Assembly: GCA_001897605.1 (NCBI GenBank)
Contig: MKTL01000001.1
Span: 62,001-126,000, forward strand
Length of the DNA: 64,000 nucleotides
DNA from: Clostridiales bacterium 38-18
Lineage (GTDB): Bacteria; Bacillota; Clostridia; Peptostreptococcales; Acidaminobacteraceae
Reading direction: 5' to 3'
Positions within the stretch are counted from its first letter, which is position 1. Each line of letters begins with the position of its first letter. Shown here piece by piece: positions 1 through 9,855 of the stretch. The notes beneath the pieces are model-generated. The model saw only the letters and a program-made list of their open reading frames with translations, was not told the origin of the DNA and searched no databases. The position numbers and the translations under genes are program-made.

Positions 1-1689
<1,689 letters not shown>

Positions 1690-1702
1690 TAAGGAGCAAA
1701 TA

Positions 1703-2707
1703 ATGGAAGTCGGTAAATTAAAAAATGAAGTGCTTGGAGAAATCGTTCTATCTGAGATTCATACCGTTAGAGACGATATATTGATTCGACCAAATGTGGG
1801 TGAAGACTGCACTGCAGTTGCGTTTGGTGATTTGGCTTGTGTTTTAACAACCGATCCTATAACCGGTACAGATAAAAATCTAGGACAGCTGGCAGTCAAT
1901 ATTTGCTTGAATGATATTGCATCGAGCGGTGCTGAGGCAGTTGGCATTATGCTCACACTGCTTTGTCCTGAAGCGACTACTCAAGAAACCATTGGTCAAA
2001 TTTTAAGAGAGGCAAATGAAACGGCAAATCAATACGATGTGGAAATTATCGGCGGTCATACTGAAATCACAAATGCTGTTAATAGAATCATCGTATCTGC
2101 AACCGCACTGGGAAAGACGCCTATAGATCGCTTAATAAAGACCTCTGGCGCTGAGACAGGCGACTATATTTATTTGACGAAAACCGCTGGACTAGAAGGG
2201 ACGGCTATTATCGTCAATGAGCTGGAGGACGAGCTTTCTGGGGTTTTAACTAAGGCTGAGATTCAAGAAGCAAAGGATTTGATCAAGCAGATCAGTGTGG
2301 TCAATGAAGGCAAGATTGGTATGAGAACTGGCGCTACAGCCATGCACGATGCAACTGAGGGCGGCGTCTTAGGCGCTATACATGAGCTTTGTGAGGCAAG
2401 TGGTAAGGGCTGTAAGGTTAAAGCGGATAAAATTACGATTCATCCAGTAACTGAAAGGCTTTGCGAGTACTATAACATCAATCCTTTGAAGCTAATAAGC
2501 AGCGGAACGATGGTGATGTGTATCCCTCAAGCCCTGGCTTGTGATTTGGAGAAAGCCTTAATTGATTCGCGAATTGCGTATTCAAGAGTGGGTATTATAA
2601 CCGAAGAACGTGATAAAAAGCTGATCATGGGTGACGCGAGTGTGGAGGAAATCTTTGATTATATTGATTCTCCAGAGGCAGATGAGCTCTATAAGGTACT
2701 TAAGTAG
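1703..2707 (+). CDS. AIR synthase-related (PurM/HypE-like) protein
   Basis: This 334-residue protein belongs to the PurM/HypE/ThiL/SelD superfamily of ATP-dependent enzymes. An N-terminal AIRS domain (about residues 20-140) carries VGEDC and a TTDPITG segment where PurM-type enzymes bind nucleotide and metal, followed by NDIASSGAEAVG. The C-terminal AIRS_C domain (about 150-310) includes MHDATEGGVLGAIHE, typical of the HypE-like branch. ATG 1703 follows AAGGAG at 1690. No hydrogenase maturation, purine or selenium genes lie nearby, so true HypE, PurM or SelD roles are not supported. It sits directly behind ligA. The substrate is unknown; family membership is clear. Confidence 0.85.
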   Translation: MEVGKLKNEVLGEIVLSEIHTVRDDILIRPNVGEDCTAVAFGDLACVLTTDPITGTDKNLGQLAVNICLNDIASSGAEAVGIMLTLLCPEATTQETIGQILREANETANQYDVEIIGGHTEITNAVNRIIVSATALGKTPIDRLIKTSGAETGDYIYLTKTAGLEGTAIIVNELEDELSGVLTKAEIQEAKDLIKQISVVNEGKIGMRTGATAMHDATEGGVLGAIHELCEASGKGCKVKADKITIHPVTERLCEYYNINPLKLISSGTMVMCIPQALACDLEKALIDSRIAYSRVGIITEERDKKLIMGDASVEEIFDYIDSPEADELYKVLK

Positions 2708-2762
2708 ACATTAATTAGTAAATCAAAGGAAAATAGATAAGATTAACTGTAAAGGAGAGAAT

Positions 2763-4880
2763 ATGATTAAAACAAAAAAAACCAAACGCCTGCATATGAA
2801 GCAATTGCTCTCTTTCTTGGTGTGTTTGGCTATGCTAGTTCAGGTTCAGCCCGCATTCGCTAATAAGTATTCTGAGTATGATTATGTTGAGCTCAGCGAA
2901 AGTGGTCAAGGTGCATTTTATAAATACGAGCCGGTTAACGTTATGATCGGGGGGGTTGATATCTTTTCGGATGCGCCTGGAATCGTCGTCAATGGTCGGA
3001 CTATAGTTCCCGTTTCAGCTATTCTCATAGAGCTTGGTGTAAAATATCAGTGGAATGGAACGACGAAGGAGATTTCCTTTAGCTATGGTGGTAAAGCTGT
3101 CGTCATGCAAATCAATAACCCTTATGCAACGATTAACGGAAAGAAGACGCTTCTTCCAGATAGCGTTGCACCAAGAGTGATGACCTATAAAAGTATCACC
3201 GGAGAGATGGTTGATAGAACCTATGTGCCGCTGAAGTTCATCAGCGACGTTCTGGGCTTGAGTGCTGCTTGGATAGGTGATACACGTACTGTGGCGATTA
3301 ATAAAATAGCTCAGACAATGACTGGCTTAAGAATGGATGTTTATAAAACATATCCTGAGATTAGATTTAAGGTGACTGGTGAAGTGGATGCGACGACCTT
3401 TGTTATTAACGGAACTGATGTCGGCGGTCAAGACAAGACCATCATCGATCTTCAAAATACCAAGCTGACGCCTCCAAGTGGCGCTACTGTTAAAAATGGC
3501 GTATGGACTTACAACATATCTGATAATATCTTTGGTATTGATAAGCTTGAAATCACACAAAATAGTGACAATCCCTATAACACTAGAGTTACCATCTATC
3601 AAAATGAGCGTCGTGGAACAGAAATCAGCTATGATGCTGCTAACAAGGAAATGGTAGTTCAGCTGATTAATACCGTCAGCGAGGTAGATGTTAAAAACAT
3701 TTATAGTACGGATACGGTTGTTATCGGAACCCGTGAAGAGCCTTTTTACAATGTGGATATTAGTGGCAATCAGGTGATTGTAGATGTCATTAACAGCTAT
3801 CTAAAAATCAATGAGGGTGCCTATCAGGTATTGCCTGTGAATCAGGGGAAAATTGAAGCAATTTCATATCGTCAATTGGATACGAGCAAGGACGATATGT
3901 ATTCGCCAGATATGGAAGTTACACGTGTTACTATTGAGACCTCAGAGAAAATGACCTATGATGATTTTTATGTAGAATCGAGTGGCGATCAGCTTCTCGT
4001 CTATATAACCAACCAACCGATCAATAATTTTAACTATGTTAAGCAGTCAAGTGAAAAAGGATTAATGACCATTGATCTGTTTAGTAAAGCGGATTATTCA
4101 CTTGATTACAATGCTGCTACTAGAACCATTTCCATCGATGTTCCAAAGGACAAAACCGATTTAGGAAGCTTTGATCAAGCGATTAATGACCACGTAGTCG
4201 ATAAATTTGTGGTATCAGAATCAGGAAGCAATTATCATATTGAGGTGGTTTTAGCGGAGAATACAACCTATACAAAATCAAATACGACCAATTCAATAAC
4301 ACTTGCATTTACAAATACGGTTATTCAGAATTCTGATAATAAGGGCACGCTGATCGTCATCGATGCTGGTCACGGCGGTAAAGACCCTGGTGCAGTTGGT
4401 TCTAAAGCGCAGGAGAAGGATTTAACCCTAAGGGCTGCAAAATTACTTGAAAGTGAGCTTCAAAAACTGGGCTTTAAAACGTACATGATACGTGCAGTTG
4501 ATGAGTATGTTGGTCTATATGACCGTCCAGCTATCGCCAATGAACTCGATGCAGACTTGTTTGTAAGTATTCACATTAATGCGTTTACAAATGGAACCGC
4601 TTCAGGGGTTGAGGTACTCTATGGCGATGAATCAATGAGCAGTGACAAGGGGTTAGCAAGTGCGATTCAAACAGAGCTTGTTAAATCACTAGGGGCTGTA
4701 GACAGAGGAATAGGCTACTTACCGAGACTGGTTGTTCTACAAGAGTCAAAAATGACTTCTGTTTTAGCTGAGCTCGGCTTTATTACCAACTCTGCAGAAC
4801 AGGATAAGCTGATGAGTGAAAGCTACTTGAAGAAAGCAGCGGAAGCGATGGCAAAAGGAATTGTCAATTTCCTAAAATAG
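2763..4880 (+). CDS. Secreted N-acetylmuramoyl-L-alanine amidase with copper-amine-oxidase-like and AMIN domains
   Basis: A predicted exported cell-wall hydrolase of 705 residues that cleaves the amide between MurNAc and the stem peptide. A basic N-terminus and hydrophobic segment end in AFA at about residue 33, a plausible signal peptidase I site. Residues of roughly 55-175 resemble the copper amine oxidase N-terminal domain (PVSAILIELG, YVPLKFISDVLG), common in Clostridia surface proteins. The middle (about 190-510) looks like repeated AMIN-type beta domains. The last 180 residues are Amidase_3, with zinc ligands visible as DAGHGG, the E of QEKDL and SIHIN, and the catalytic E of LAELGFITN. 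ATG 2763 follows AAAGGAGAG. A terminator follows at 4890-4927. The exact lytic role (CwlM/AmiC-like) is inferred. Confidence 0.92.
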   Translation: MIKTKKTKRLHMKQLLSFLVCLAMLVQVQPAFANKYSEYDYVELSESGQGAFYKYEPVNVMIGGVDIFSDAPGIVVNGRTIVPVSAILIELGVKYQWNGTTKEISFSYGGKAVVMQINNPYATINGKKTLLPDSVAPRVMTYKSITGEMVDRTYVPLKFISDVLGLSAAWIGDTRTVAINKIAQTMTGLRMDVYKTYPEIRFKVTGEVDATTFVINGTDVGGQDKTIIDLQNTKLTPPSGATVKNGVWTYNISDNIFGIDKLEITQNSDNPYNTRVTIYQNERRGTEISYDAANKEMVVQLINTVSEVDVKNIYSTDTVVIGTREEPFYNVDISGNQVIVDVINSYLKINEGAYQVLPVNQGKIEAISYRQLDTSKDDMYSPDMEVTRVTIETSEKMTYDDFYVESSGDQLLVYITNQPINNFNYVKQSSEKGLMTIDLFSKADYSLDYNAATRTISIDVPKDKTDLGSFDQAINDHVVDKFVVSESGSNYHIEVVLAENTTYTKSNTTNSITLAFTNTVIQNSDNKGTLIVIDAGHGGKDPGAVGSKAQEKDLTLRAAKLLESELQKLGFKTYMIRAVDEYVGLYDRPAIANELDADLFVSIHINAFTNGTASGVEVLYGDESMSSDKGLASAIQTELVKSLGAVDRGIGYLPRLVVLQESKMTSVLAELGFITNSAEQDKLMSESYLKKAAEAMAKGIVNFLK

Positions 4881-4889
4881 CTCAAATTA

Positions 4890-4927
4890 GAACCGTCCAT
4901 CTGTTTAAATCAGAAGGGCGGTTTTTT
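4890..4927 (+). terminator. Rho-independent terminator after the amidase gene
   Basis: An inverted repeat (AACCGTCCATCTG pairing with CAGAAGGGCGGTT through mismatches) is followed by a T-rich stretch immediately downstream of the amidase stop codon. Confidence 0.75.
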
Positions 4928-5019
4928 ATTCGACCGCAGGCTCGACGTTGGTAATTCTGAAAGCTAGATGACTTCTAATTTTATTGGACGTCATCAGACT
5001 AAGAATTTAATTGAGAGTG

Positions 5020-5028
5020 TGATATAAT
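5020..5028 (+). promoter_or_regulatory. Extended -10 promoter element upstream of rph
   Basis: The sequence TGATATAAT matches an extended -10 box (TGnTATAAT) about 70 bases before the rph start codon. No convincing -35 hexamer is present at 16-18 bases upstream, as is common for extended -10 promoters. It would drive rph and the two following genes. Confidence 0.5.
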
Positions 5029-5098
5029 AAAATGTCGTAGGGTAGATCAATTGATCATTCAATAATAATATATGGATATAGGATTTGGAGGTAAAAGG

Positions 5099-5812
5099 AT
5101 GAATAGAATAGATGGTAGAGCGCTTGACGCACTTAGACCAGTTAAAATTACAAGGGGCTACATTATCCATCCAGCTGGATCATGTCTCATAGAGATGGGT
5201 CAAACGAAGGTGATTTGTACGGCAACCATAGAAGAAAAGGTGCCTCCTTTTTTAAAGGGAACTGGTAGTGGTTGGGTGACAGCGGAGTACGGGATGCTAC
5301 CTGGTTCTACTGGCCAAAGAAAGCAAAGAAATACAAAGGGCATTGATGGCAGAAGCCAAGAAATTCAAAGATTAATTGGCCGTTCCTTGCGTGCAATTGT
5401 AGATTTAAGTAAATTAGGTGAAAGAACTATTTGGATTGATTGTGACGTCATTCAGGCAGATGGTGGCACACGAACTGCTTCAATTACTGGTGCCTTCGTA
5501 GCTTTAACTGATGCTATTAGCCAATTGATAGATAAAGGATTGTTGACAGAATCGCCGATTACGGACTCTGTAGCTGCTGTGAGCGTGGGTATTGTGAACG
5601 GTCAGGTAATCCTAGACCTTTGCTATGAAGAGGATTCCAACGCGCACGTGGATATGAATTTGGTAATGACAGGCGCGGGTGAATTTATCGAGGTTCAAGG
5701 GACTGGAGAAGAAAAACCATTTAACCGTAAGCAATTGGATGCTCTGATGTCCATAGGGGAACAGGGGATAATAAAATTAACTGAAATCCAGAATGAAGCT
5801 TTGTCAAAATAA
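5099..5812 (+). CDS. rph: Ribonuclease PH
   Basis: RNase PH is a phosphorolytic 3'-5' exoribonuclease that trims the 3' ends of tRNA precursors. The 237-residue product matches the normal family length and begins [15 protein letters not shown]. It carries [16 protein letters not shown], the phosphate-binding [10 protein letters not shown] segment and [19 protein letters not shown], all diagnostic. ATG 5099 was chosen because GGAGGT lies at 5087-5092; an upstream in-frame ATG at 5072 lacks a ribosome binding site and would add a non-conserved tail. The dITP/XTP pyrophosphatase gene follows, a common Firmicutes pairing, with some genomes fusing the two. A cluster of tRNA genes lies about 1.3 kb downstream. 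Confidence 0.96.
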   Translation: MNRIDGRALDALRPVKITRGYIIHPAGSCLIEMGQTKVICTATIEEKVPPFLKGTGSGWVTAEYGMLPGSTGQRKQRNTKGIDGRSQEIQRLIGRSLRAIVDLSKLGERTIWIDCDVIQADGGTRTASITGAFVALTDAISQLIDKGLLTESPITDSVAAVSVGIVNGQVILDLCYEEDSNAHVDMNLVMTGAGEFIEVQGTGEEKPFNRKQLDALMSIGEQGIIKLTEIQNEALSK

Positions 5813-5903
5813 TGGGTATAAATTTTTTTAAGCGATTATTTCAAAAAAAGTGATGGTTTATAAGCATAGCTTCAAAATAAGATTAGGGATAGGATATTGC
5901 GAT

Positions 5904-6515
5904 ATGAAAAAGCTAGTTTTGGCATCTGCCAATCAACATAAATTACAAGAAATACAAAGCATTCTCAAGGACTTTGAGTTTGAACTAGTGACGATGAAAG
6001 CAGCTGGCTACGGCGAAGATGACATCGTTGAATCAGGTGTTACATTTGAAGAAAATTCGATGATAAAGGCACAGGCGGTTCATAATCGTCTAAGAGTGGC
6101 AGCTTTAGCAGACGATTCAGGACTTGAGGTAGATTGTTTGGAAGGCGCACCAGGCGTGTACTCAGCGAGATACGCGGGTGAACCAAAATCAGATAAAAAA
6201 AACAATGAAAAGCTGTTAAATGCAATGAAGGATATCCAGTCAGAGGATAGAACTGCGCGATTTGTAACCGTTCTTACGCTGGTATTTGAAAATGGTGACG
6301 CTCTCGTTGCAAGAGGTACTGTAGAAGGCAAAATAGGATTTGAAGAGAAGGGATCGAATGGATTTGGCTATGACCCGCTATTCATCGTTCCTGAGCTTGG
6401 AAAAACCTTTGCAGAGCTCACTGAGTCTGAGAAAAATGCGCTGAGTCATAGAGGCAATGCACTTAAAGTCATGAGAGAGGAAATCAAACGTTATTATGAA
6501 CGTACTGGTTGTTAG
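5904..6515 (+). CDS. rdgB: XTP/dITP diphosphatase (RdgB/HAM1 family)
   Basis: This house-cleaning enzyme hydrolyses dITP, XTP and ITP to monophosphates, preventing incorporation of deaminated purines. The 203-residue product starts KKLVLASANQHKLQEI, equivalent to the family's SxNxxK nucleotide-binding motif. It also contains ALADDSGLEVD, GAPGVYSARYAG, GSNGFGYDPLF and LSHRGNALK. ATG 5904 is preferred over an in-frame ATG at 5850, which would add 18 non-conserved residues; the ribosome binding site is weak (AGG at 5891). The gene lies behind rph, and its last 20 bases overlap the next gene, so translation is probably coupled. Confidence 0.94.
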   Translation: MKKLVLASANQHKLQEIQSILKDFEFELVTMKAAGYGEDDIVESGVTFEENSMIKAQAVHNRLRVAALADDSGLEVDCLEGAPGVYSARYAGEPKSDKKNNEKLLNAMKDIQSEDRTARFVTVLTLVFENGDALVARGTVEGKIGFEEKGSNGFGYDPLFIVPELGKTFAELTESEKNALSHRGNALKVMREEIKRYYERTGC

Positions 6516-6993
6516 TGATACTCACGGACGAATAGAACCTGTTGTTCGCTATATGCTTCAAAATGAAAGGCTGTTTGACAAGGTCTTTCATCTTGGAGAT
6601 CATTATAAGGATGCACTGGCAATCGCCAGTGCTACTGGCAGGGAGGTAATCGGCATTAAGGGCAACTGCGATCCATATGCCGATGTGAGTGAGGACAAGC
6701 TTATCGACATTGAAGGTAAGAAAATCTTAATTACGCATGGCCATTTATATGGTGTTAAGTATTCATTACTTCGTTTGCATCTTCATGCATTGGAAAATGG
6801 ACTGGATATGATCTGTTTTGGACATACACACGTTGCAACCCAAACGTTTGAGGATGGTGTCATGCTTTTTAATCCAGGTAGTGCCTCAGAACCAAGAATA
6901 GGTGGCTATCCTTCAATAGGACTAGTTAGCATTTCGGAGAGAGGGATATTTACAACCTTGATTCCGCTATTGCAAACACAATCTTCTGACTAG
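6496..6993 (+). CDS. YfcE/MJ0936-type metallophosphoesterase
   Basis: A 165-residue calcineurin-like phosphodiesterase of the small YfcE family, likely cytoplasmic with a two-metal centre. Metal-ligand motifs are in order: VSDTHG (residues 6-11), HLGDH, IKGNCD, ITHGH and CFGHTH. The natural substrate of this family is generally unknown; broad phosphodiesterase activity is known for relatives. The ATG overlaps the end of the preceding pyrophosphatase gene by 20 bases. No clear terminator follows before the tRNA promoter. Confidence 0.9.
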   Translation: MNVLVVSDTHGRIEPVVRYMLQNERLFDKVFHLGDHYKDALAIASATGREVIGIKGNCDPYADVSEDKLIDIEGKKILITHGHLYGVKYSLLRLHLHALENGLDMICFGHTHVATQTFEDGVMLFNPGSASEPRIGGYPSIGLVSISERGIFTTLIPLLQTQSSD

Positions 6994-7059
6994 TCTGACT
7001 ACGACGATTTCTATGAATAAACTGTAAAGTTTGGGTAAATAATTTCTTTTAAAAAGTGG

Positions 7060-7088
7060 TTGACGCACTATACCAATTCATGTATAAT
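7060..7088 (+). promoter_or_regulatory. Strong sigma-A-type promoter for the tRNA cluster
   Basis: TTGACG (7060-7065) and a perfect TATAAT (7083-7088) are separated by 17 bases, ending 20 bases before the first tRNA. This is a near-consensus housekeeping promoter. Confidence 0.88.
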
Positions 7089-7107
7089 AAAATTCGTCAG
7101 TTAACGA

Positions 7108-7184
7108 CGGGGTGTAGCGCAGTTTGGTAGCGCATCTGGTTTGGGACCAGAGGGCCGCGGGTTCAAATCCTGCCACCCCGACCA
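7108..7184 (+). tRNA. tRNA-Pro (anticodon TGG)
   Basis: A 77-base cloverleaf with acceptor stem CGGGGTG/CACCCCG, the anticodon loop TTTGGGA giving TGG, a GTTCAAATC T-loop and an encoded CCA end. It is the first gene of the tRNA cluster. Confidence 0.96.
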
Positions 7185-7187
7185 TGA

Positions 7188-7264
7188 GCGTCCGTAGCTC
7201 AACTGGATAGAGCACCGCCCTTCTAAGGCGGGGGTTTGGGGTTCGAGTCCCTACGGACGCGCCA
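7188..7264 (+). tRNA. tRNA-Arg (anticodon TCT)
   Basis: A 77-base cloverleaf with acceptor stem GCGTCCG/CGGACGC, the anticodon loop CTTCTAA giving TCT, T-loop GTTCGAGTC and an encoded CCA. Only three bases separate it from tRNA-Pro. Confidence 0.96.
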
Positions 7265-7296
7265 TTTACTTTAATGGCGGATAGATAAGAGAATAT

Positions 7297-7373
7297 GGCG
7301 GCTGTCGTCAAGCGGTTAAGACAAAGGACTGTGACTCCTTCACACGTGGGTTCGATTCCCATCAGCCGCCCCA
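7297..7373 (+). tRNA. tRNA-His (anticodon GTG)
   Basis: The cloverleaf has the anticodon loop CTGTGAC giving GTG. The acceptor stem GCGGCTG/CAGCCGC is extended by an encoded G at 7297 facing C at 7370, the G-1:C73 pair that identifies tRNA-His. CCA is encoded at 7371-7373. Confidence 0.96.
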
Positions 7374-7381
7374 TTTATTTT

Positions 7382-7456
7382 TGGGGATTCGCCAAGCGGT
7401 AAGGCAACGGACTTTGACTCCGTCATTCACAGGTTCAAATCCTGTATCCCCAGCCA
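7382..7456 (+). tRNA. tRNA-Gln (anticodon TTG)
   Basis: A 75-base cloverleaf with acceptor stem TGGGGAT/ATCCCCA, anticodon loop CTTTGAC giving TTG, and an encoded CCA end. Confidence 0.96.
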
Positions 7457-7459
7457 TAT

Positions 7460-7535
7460 GATCCATTAGCTCAGTCGGTAGAGCACCTGACTTTTAATCA
7501 GGGTGTCCCGCGTTCGAGTCGCGGATGGATCACCA
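7460..7535 (+). tRNA. tRNA-Lys (anticodon TTT)
   Basis: A 76-base cloverleaf with acceptor stem GATCCAT/ATGGATC, anticodon loop CTTTTAA giving TTT, and an encoded CCA. It is the last gene before an internal terminator. Confidence 0.96.
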
Positions 7536-7543
7536 TTTATAAA

Positions 7544-7576
7544 AGTCACTTTGATTACGAATCGGGGTGGCTTTTT
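7544..7576 (+). terminator. Terminator after the five-tRNA block
   Basis: A 13-bp stem (AGTCACTTTGATT with AATCGGGGTGGCT, using several G-T pairs) with a three-base loop runs into a T tract directly after tRNA-Lys. Confidence 0.8.
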
Positions 7577-7616
7577 GTTTGTTATTACATTATAATTAGC
7601 TTAATAGATTAAATTT

Positions 7617-7693
7617 GCATCCTTAGCTCAACCGGATAGAGTAGCGGACTTCGAATTCGTTGGTTGTGGGTTCGAGTCCCGCAGGGTGCACCA
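7617..7693 (+). tRNA. tRNA-Arg (anticodon TCG)
   Basis: A 77-base cloverleaf with acceptor stem GCATCCT/AGGGTGC, the anticodon loop CTTCGAA giving TCG, and an encoded CCA. A TATAAT box at 7591-7596 suggests it has its own promoter after the upstream terminator, although no good -35 is visible. Confidence 0.95.
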
Positions 7694-7697
7694 AATT

Positions 7698-7726
7698 AAC
7701 TTCTATCATTTTGATAGAAGTTTTGT
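7698..7726 (+). terminator. Terminator after tRNA-Arg(TCG)
   Basis: A perfect 11-bp inverted repeat (AACTTCTATCA / TGATAGAAGTT) with a TTT loop is followed by TTTTGTTTTG. Confidence 0.9.
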
Positions 7727-7757
7727 TTTGTTAATGGTTATGATAAAAGAAATAATT

Positions 7758-7787
7758 AAGGGTGCTTATGATATCATAAGCACCCTT
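7758..7787 (-). terminator. Perfect 30-bp palindrome, probable terminator of the minus-strand peptidase operon
   Basis: AAGGGTGCTTATGAT is followed at once by its exact reverse complement. On the minus strand the hairpin is followed by a T-rich tail, fitting a terminator for the peptidase gene ending at 7820. On the plus strand it also runs into CTTTTG, so it may act in both directions. Confidence 0.75.
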
Positions 7788-7819
7788 TTGAATAATTGGC
7801 CTACTGTTAGTAGACAGAG

Positions 7820-8938
7820 CTACTTTACTATACTGAGAGCGATCAGTTCTAGGATCACATTCGTTACTGTAATCAAATCACTGATATAAAGATGTTCCTC
7901 AAGCGTGTGAGCTTTACGTTCGCCTATGCCCAAATTGACTGCTTGAAGACCCTTTGAATTATAGATATTTGTATCGCTACCACCGCCGGTGGACATGGTG
8001 CTAGCTTGAATCCCTAAAAGGGAGTAGGCTTTTTTCACTTTCAGTACGATTTCTGAGTCAGGAGCAATCCTAAATGCACCATACATGTTCGTTACAGATG
8101 CATCTACTGTTGCACCGTATTTCATGGCAGCAGCCTTGAAGCAATCAACCATGTGTTGAGATTGAAGGATTAATTTTTCATTATCTAGGCTTCTTGCCTC
8201 AGCCAGCACATAGGCTTCAGGTGTAATGATGTTTGTAACAGAGCCAGCTTCGAATTTTCCGATATTCGCAGTTGTTTCTGCATCTATTCTTAAGAGCTTC
8301 ATTTGGCTGATGGCTTCACTTGCGACCATGATTGCACTGATACCTTCTTCAGGCGCTACACCTGCATGTGCAGGCTTACCATGAACCGTAAATTCTAGTT
8401 TATCCTGCGCTGGACCCTGTATAACGATCTGACCAGGTAAGCCACTGCTGTCGAGCACATAGATTTCTTCGGCTTCAATTTGAGAAATATCTACGTTTTT
8501 AGCGCCATGAAGGCCACCTTCCTCGAAAATGCTAAAAATGATCTCAATATCGGCATGAGGTAAGCTATGATCTTTAAGGGTTCTAAGGGCTTCCATAACT
8601 GCTGCAATACCTGCTTTATCATCGCCACCTAAAACCGTGCTCCCATCACTATATATGACACCATCCTTAATTATTGGCTTTACATCAACGCTTGGGCTAA
8701 CGGTATCCATATGACAGCTGAATAAAATAGTTTTGCCCTTTATAGTGCCTTTTTTCTTTGCGATGAGGTTGCCTGTGTCGCTGCCAACTTTTTCGCCAGC
8801 ATCGTCTATGGTCACTTCAAAGCCTAAGTTCTGTAGCTCGGTAGATAATTGCTGTGCAAAGGCGCCCTCGTGCATAGTGGGGCTTGATATTTTTACATAC
8901 TTTATAAAGTGATCGACTAATCTTTGCTGGTTAATCAT
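7820..8938 (-). CDS. M20-family peptidase, PepT-like (YqjE type)
   Basis: A 372-residue zinc aminopeptidase of the M20 family, probably releasing N-terminal residues from short peptides in the cytoplasm. Metal and catalytic residues are visible in order: SCHMDTVSP (first His and general Asp), LGGDDKAG (bridging Asp), IFEEGGLHG (catalytic and metal Glu), VLDSSG and the late His of KAHTLEEH. The dimerisation domain occupies about residues 180-290. The C-terminal STGGGSDTN segment is typical of the PepT/YqjE branch. The minus-strand start at 8938 has GAGGAAG upstream. The SagB-like gene ends 35 bases upstream, so the two are likely one operon. Confidence 0.9.
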   Translation of the reverse strand: MINQQRLVDHFIKYVKISSPTMHEGAFAQQLSTELQNLGFEVTIDDAGEKVGSDTGNLIAKKKGTIKGKTILFSCHMDTVSPSVDVKPIIKDGVIYSDGSTVLGGDDKAGIAAVMEALRTLKDHSLPHADIEIIFSIFEEGGLHGAKNVDISQIEAEEIYVLDSSGLPGQIVIQGPAQDKLEFTVHGKPAHAGVAPEEGISAIMVASEAISQMKLLRIDAETTANIGKFEAGSVTNIITPEAYVLAEARSLDNEKLILQSQHMVDCFKAAAMKYGATVDASVTNMYGAFRIAPDSEIVLKVKKAYSLLGIQASTMSTGGGSDTNIYNSKGLQAVNLGIGERKAHTLEEHLYISDLITVTNVILELIALSIVK

Positions 8939-8973
8939 ACTTCCTCCTCAACGGCTACTAAAAAGTCGAACGA

Positions 8974-9720
8974 TTATTTTTTACCGACAGGTAAAACGTA
9001 GGTGACATAGGCTTCTTCACCATCAAGTTCGAAAAGGTCATCTGCTAAATTCTGATCATAGGACGCGATAGGACATGCACCTGCACCTACTATTTCTGCT
9101 GATAGGCAGATGTTTTGTGCAACATGACCCAGATCCAGCAAAATCACCTTATGGGATTTTTCGACATAACGCCACTCTGCGCGATAAGGAACGACTGCAA
9201 GATAAAAGACGACATTCGCATCACCTGCGAAGCTTTGTCCATTTACTGACGCAATTACCGTATTGGTATTTAAAGCCTCACATAGCTGTTCAAGCTGGTG
9301 TGTAAGTGGTAAATAACGGTAATAGCCTTCTGGTATACCCTCGACACGTTGTATGGACAAAAAAGTTTCAAACGGATGACGCGCACCACCAGATGGTGCT
9401 GGTCTAAAGCTTGCGATATTATCACCTAATATTTTTTGTATCATGCAAGAGGTTTCAAGAATGAAGCTCAGCTCCTCAATTTTCATAGCCTGTGAGCTGT
9501 ATTTTCTGAGTGAGCGTCGCTCAGTCAGCAATTTATAGACATCAATTTCATAGGGCGTGTGTTCTTTGACCCTTGGTAAATCGATAATTAGATGCCCATC
9601 CTTTGGTGGGGCTTGAAGCGGTGGAGCTTTGACACCCTTAACCTGATCTGAAGTCGTAGGTGTTTTTGAACTGTTGAAATTAGATTTGAGAAATTGTCGT
9701 TGCTCTTGTATGAAGCTCAT
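8974..9720 (-). CDS. SagB/ThcOx-type nitroreductase-fold oxidoreductase
   Basis: This 248-residue flavoenzyme resembles the SagB-type dehydrogenase domain, which uses FMN; in bacteriocin clusters it oxidises azoline rings to azoles. FMN-binding features include LTERRSLRKYSS, PAPSGGARHPFE, and the C-terminal VGAGACPIASYD segment. The start has AAGGAGGAAATAC before the ATG. No precursor peptide, cyclodehydratase (SagC/SagD) or export genes are near, and the partner gene is a peptidase, so a toxin-maturation role is not supported by context. Standalone SagB-like proteins are common in anaerobes and their substrates are mostly unknown. Confidence 0.85.
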   Translation of the reverse strand: MSFIQEQRQFLKSNFNSSKTPTTSDQVKGVKAPPLQAPPKDGHLIIDLPRVKEHTPYEIDVYKLLTERRSLRKYSSQAMKIEELSFILETSCMIQKILGDNIASFRPAPSGGARHPFETFLSIQRVEGIPEGYYRYLPLTHQLEQLCEALNTNTVIASVNGQSFAGDANVVFYLAVVPYRAEWRYVEKSHKVILLDLGHVAQNICLSAEIVGAGACPIASYDQNLADDLFELDGEEAYVTYVLPVGKK

Positions 9721-9855
9721 GTATTTCCTCCTTCTCAGCTGAGTGTAAATGGTGACATGATATCAATAGTATACTAAATTTTTTTGCAATATGCCTATTA
9801 ATTGATAACAATTTTTGATAAAATACCTTCACAAGTCATTTAATTAAGAGGGAAT

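Noticed and set aside
7078-7374. 98-residue open frame on the minus strand across the tRNA genes
   Set aside because: It is antisense to three tRNA genes and has the GFEPAA-type pattern well known from spurious tRNA-derived frames. There is no plausible ribosome binding site.
7686-7889. 67-residue open frame on the plus strand
   Set aside because: It runs through the tRNA end, two hairpins and the peptidase gene, with no start signal.
8974-9720. Azole-containing peptide (streptolysin-like) gene cluster
   Set aside because: SagC, SagD, precursor peptide and transporter genes are all absent.
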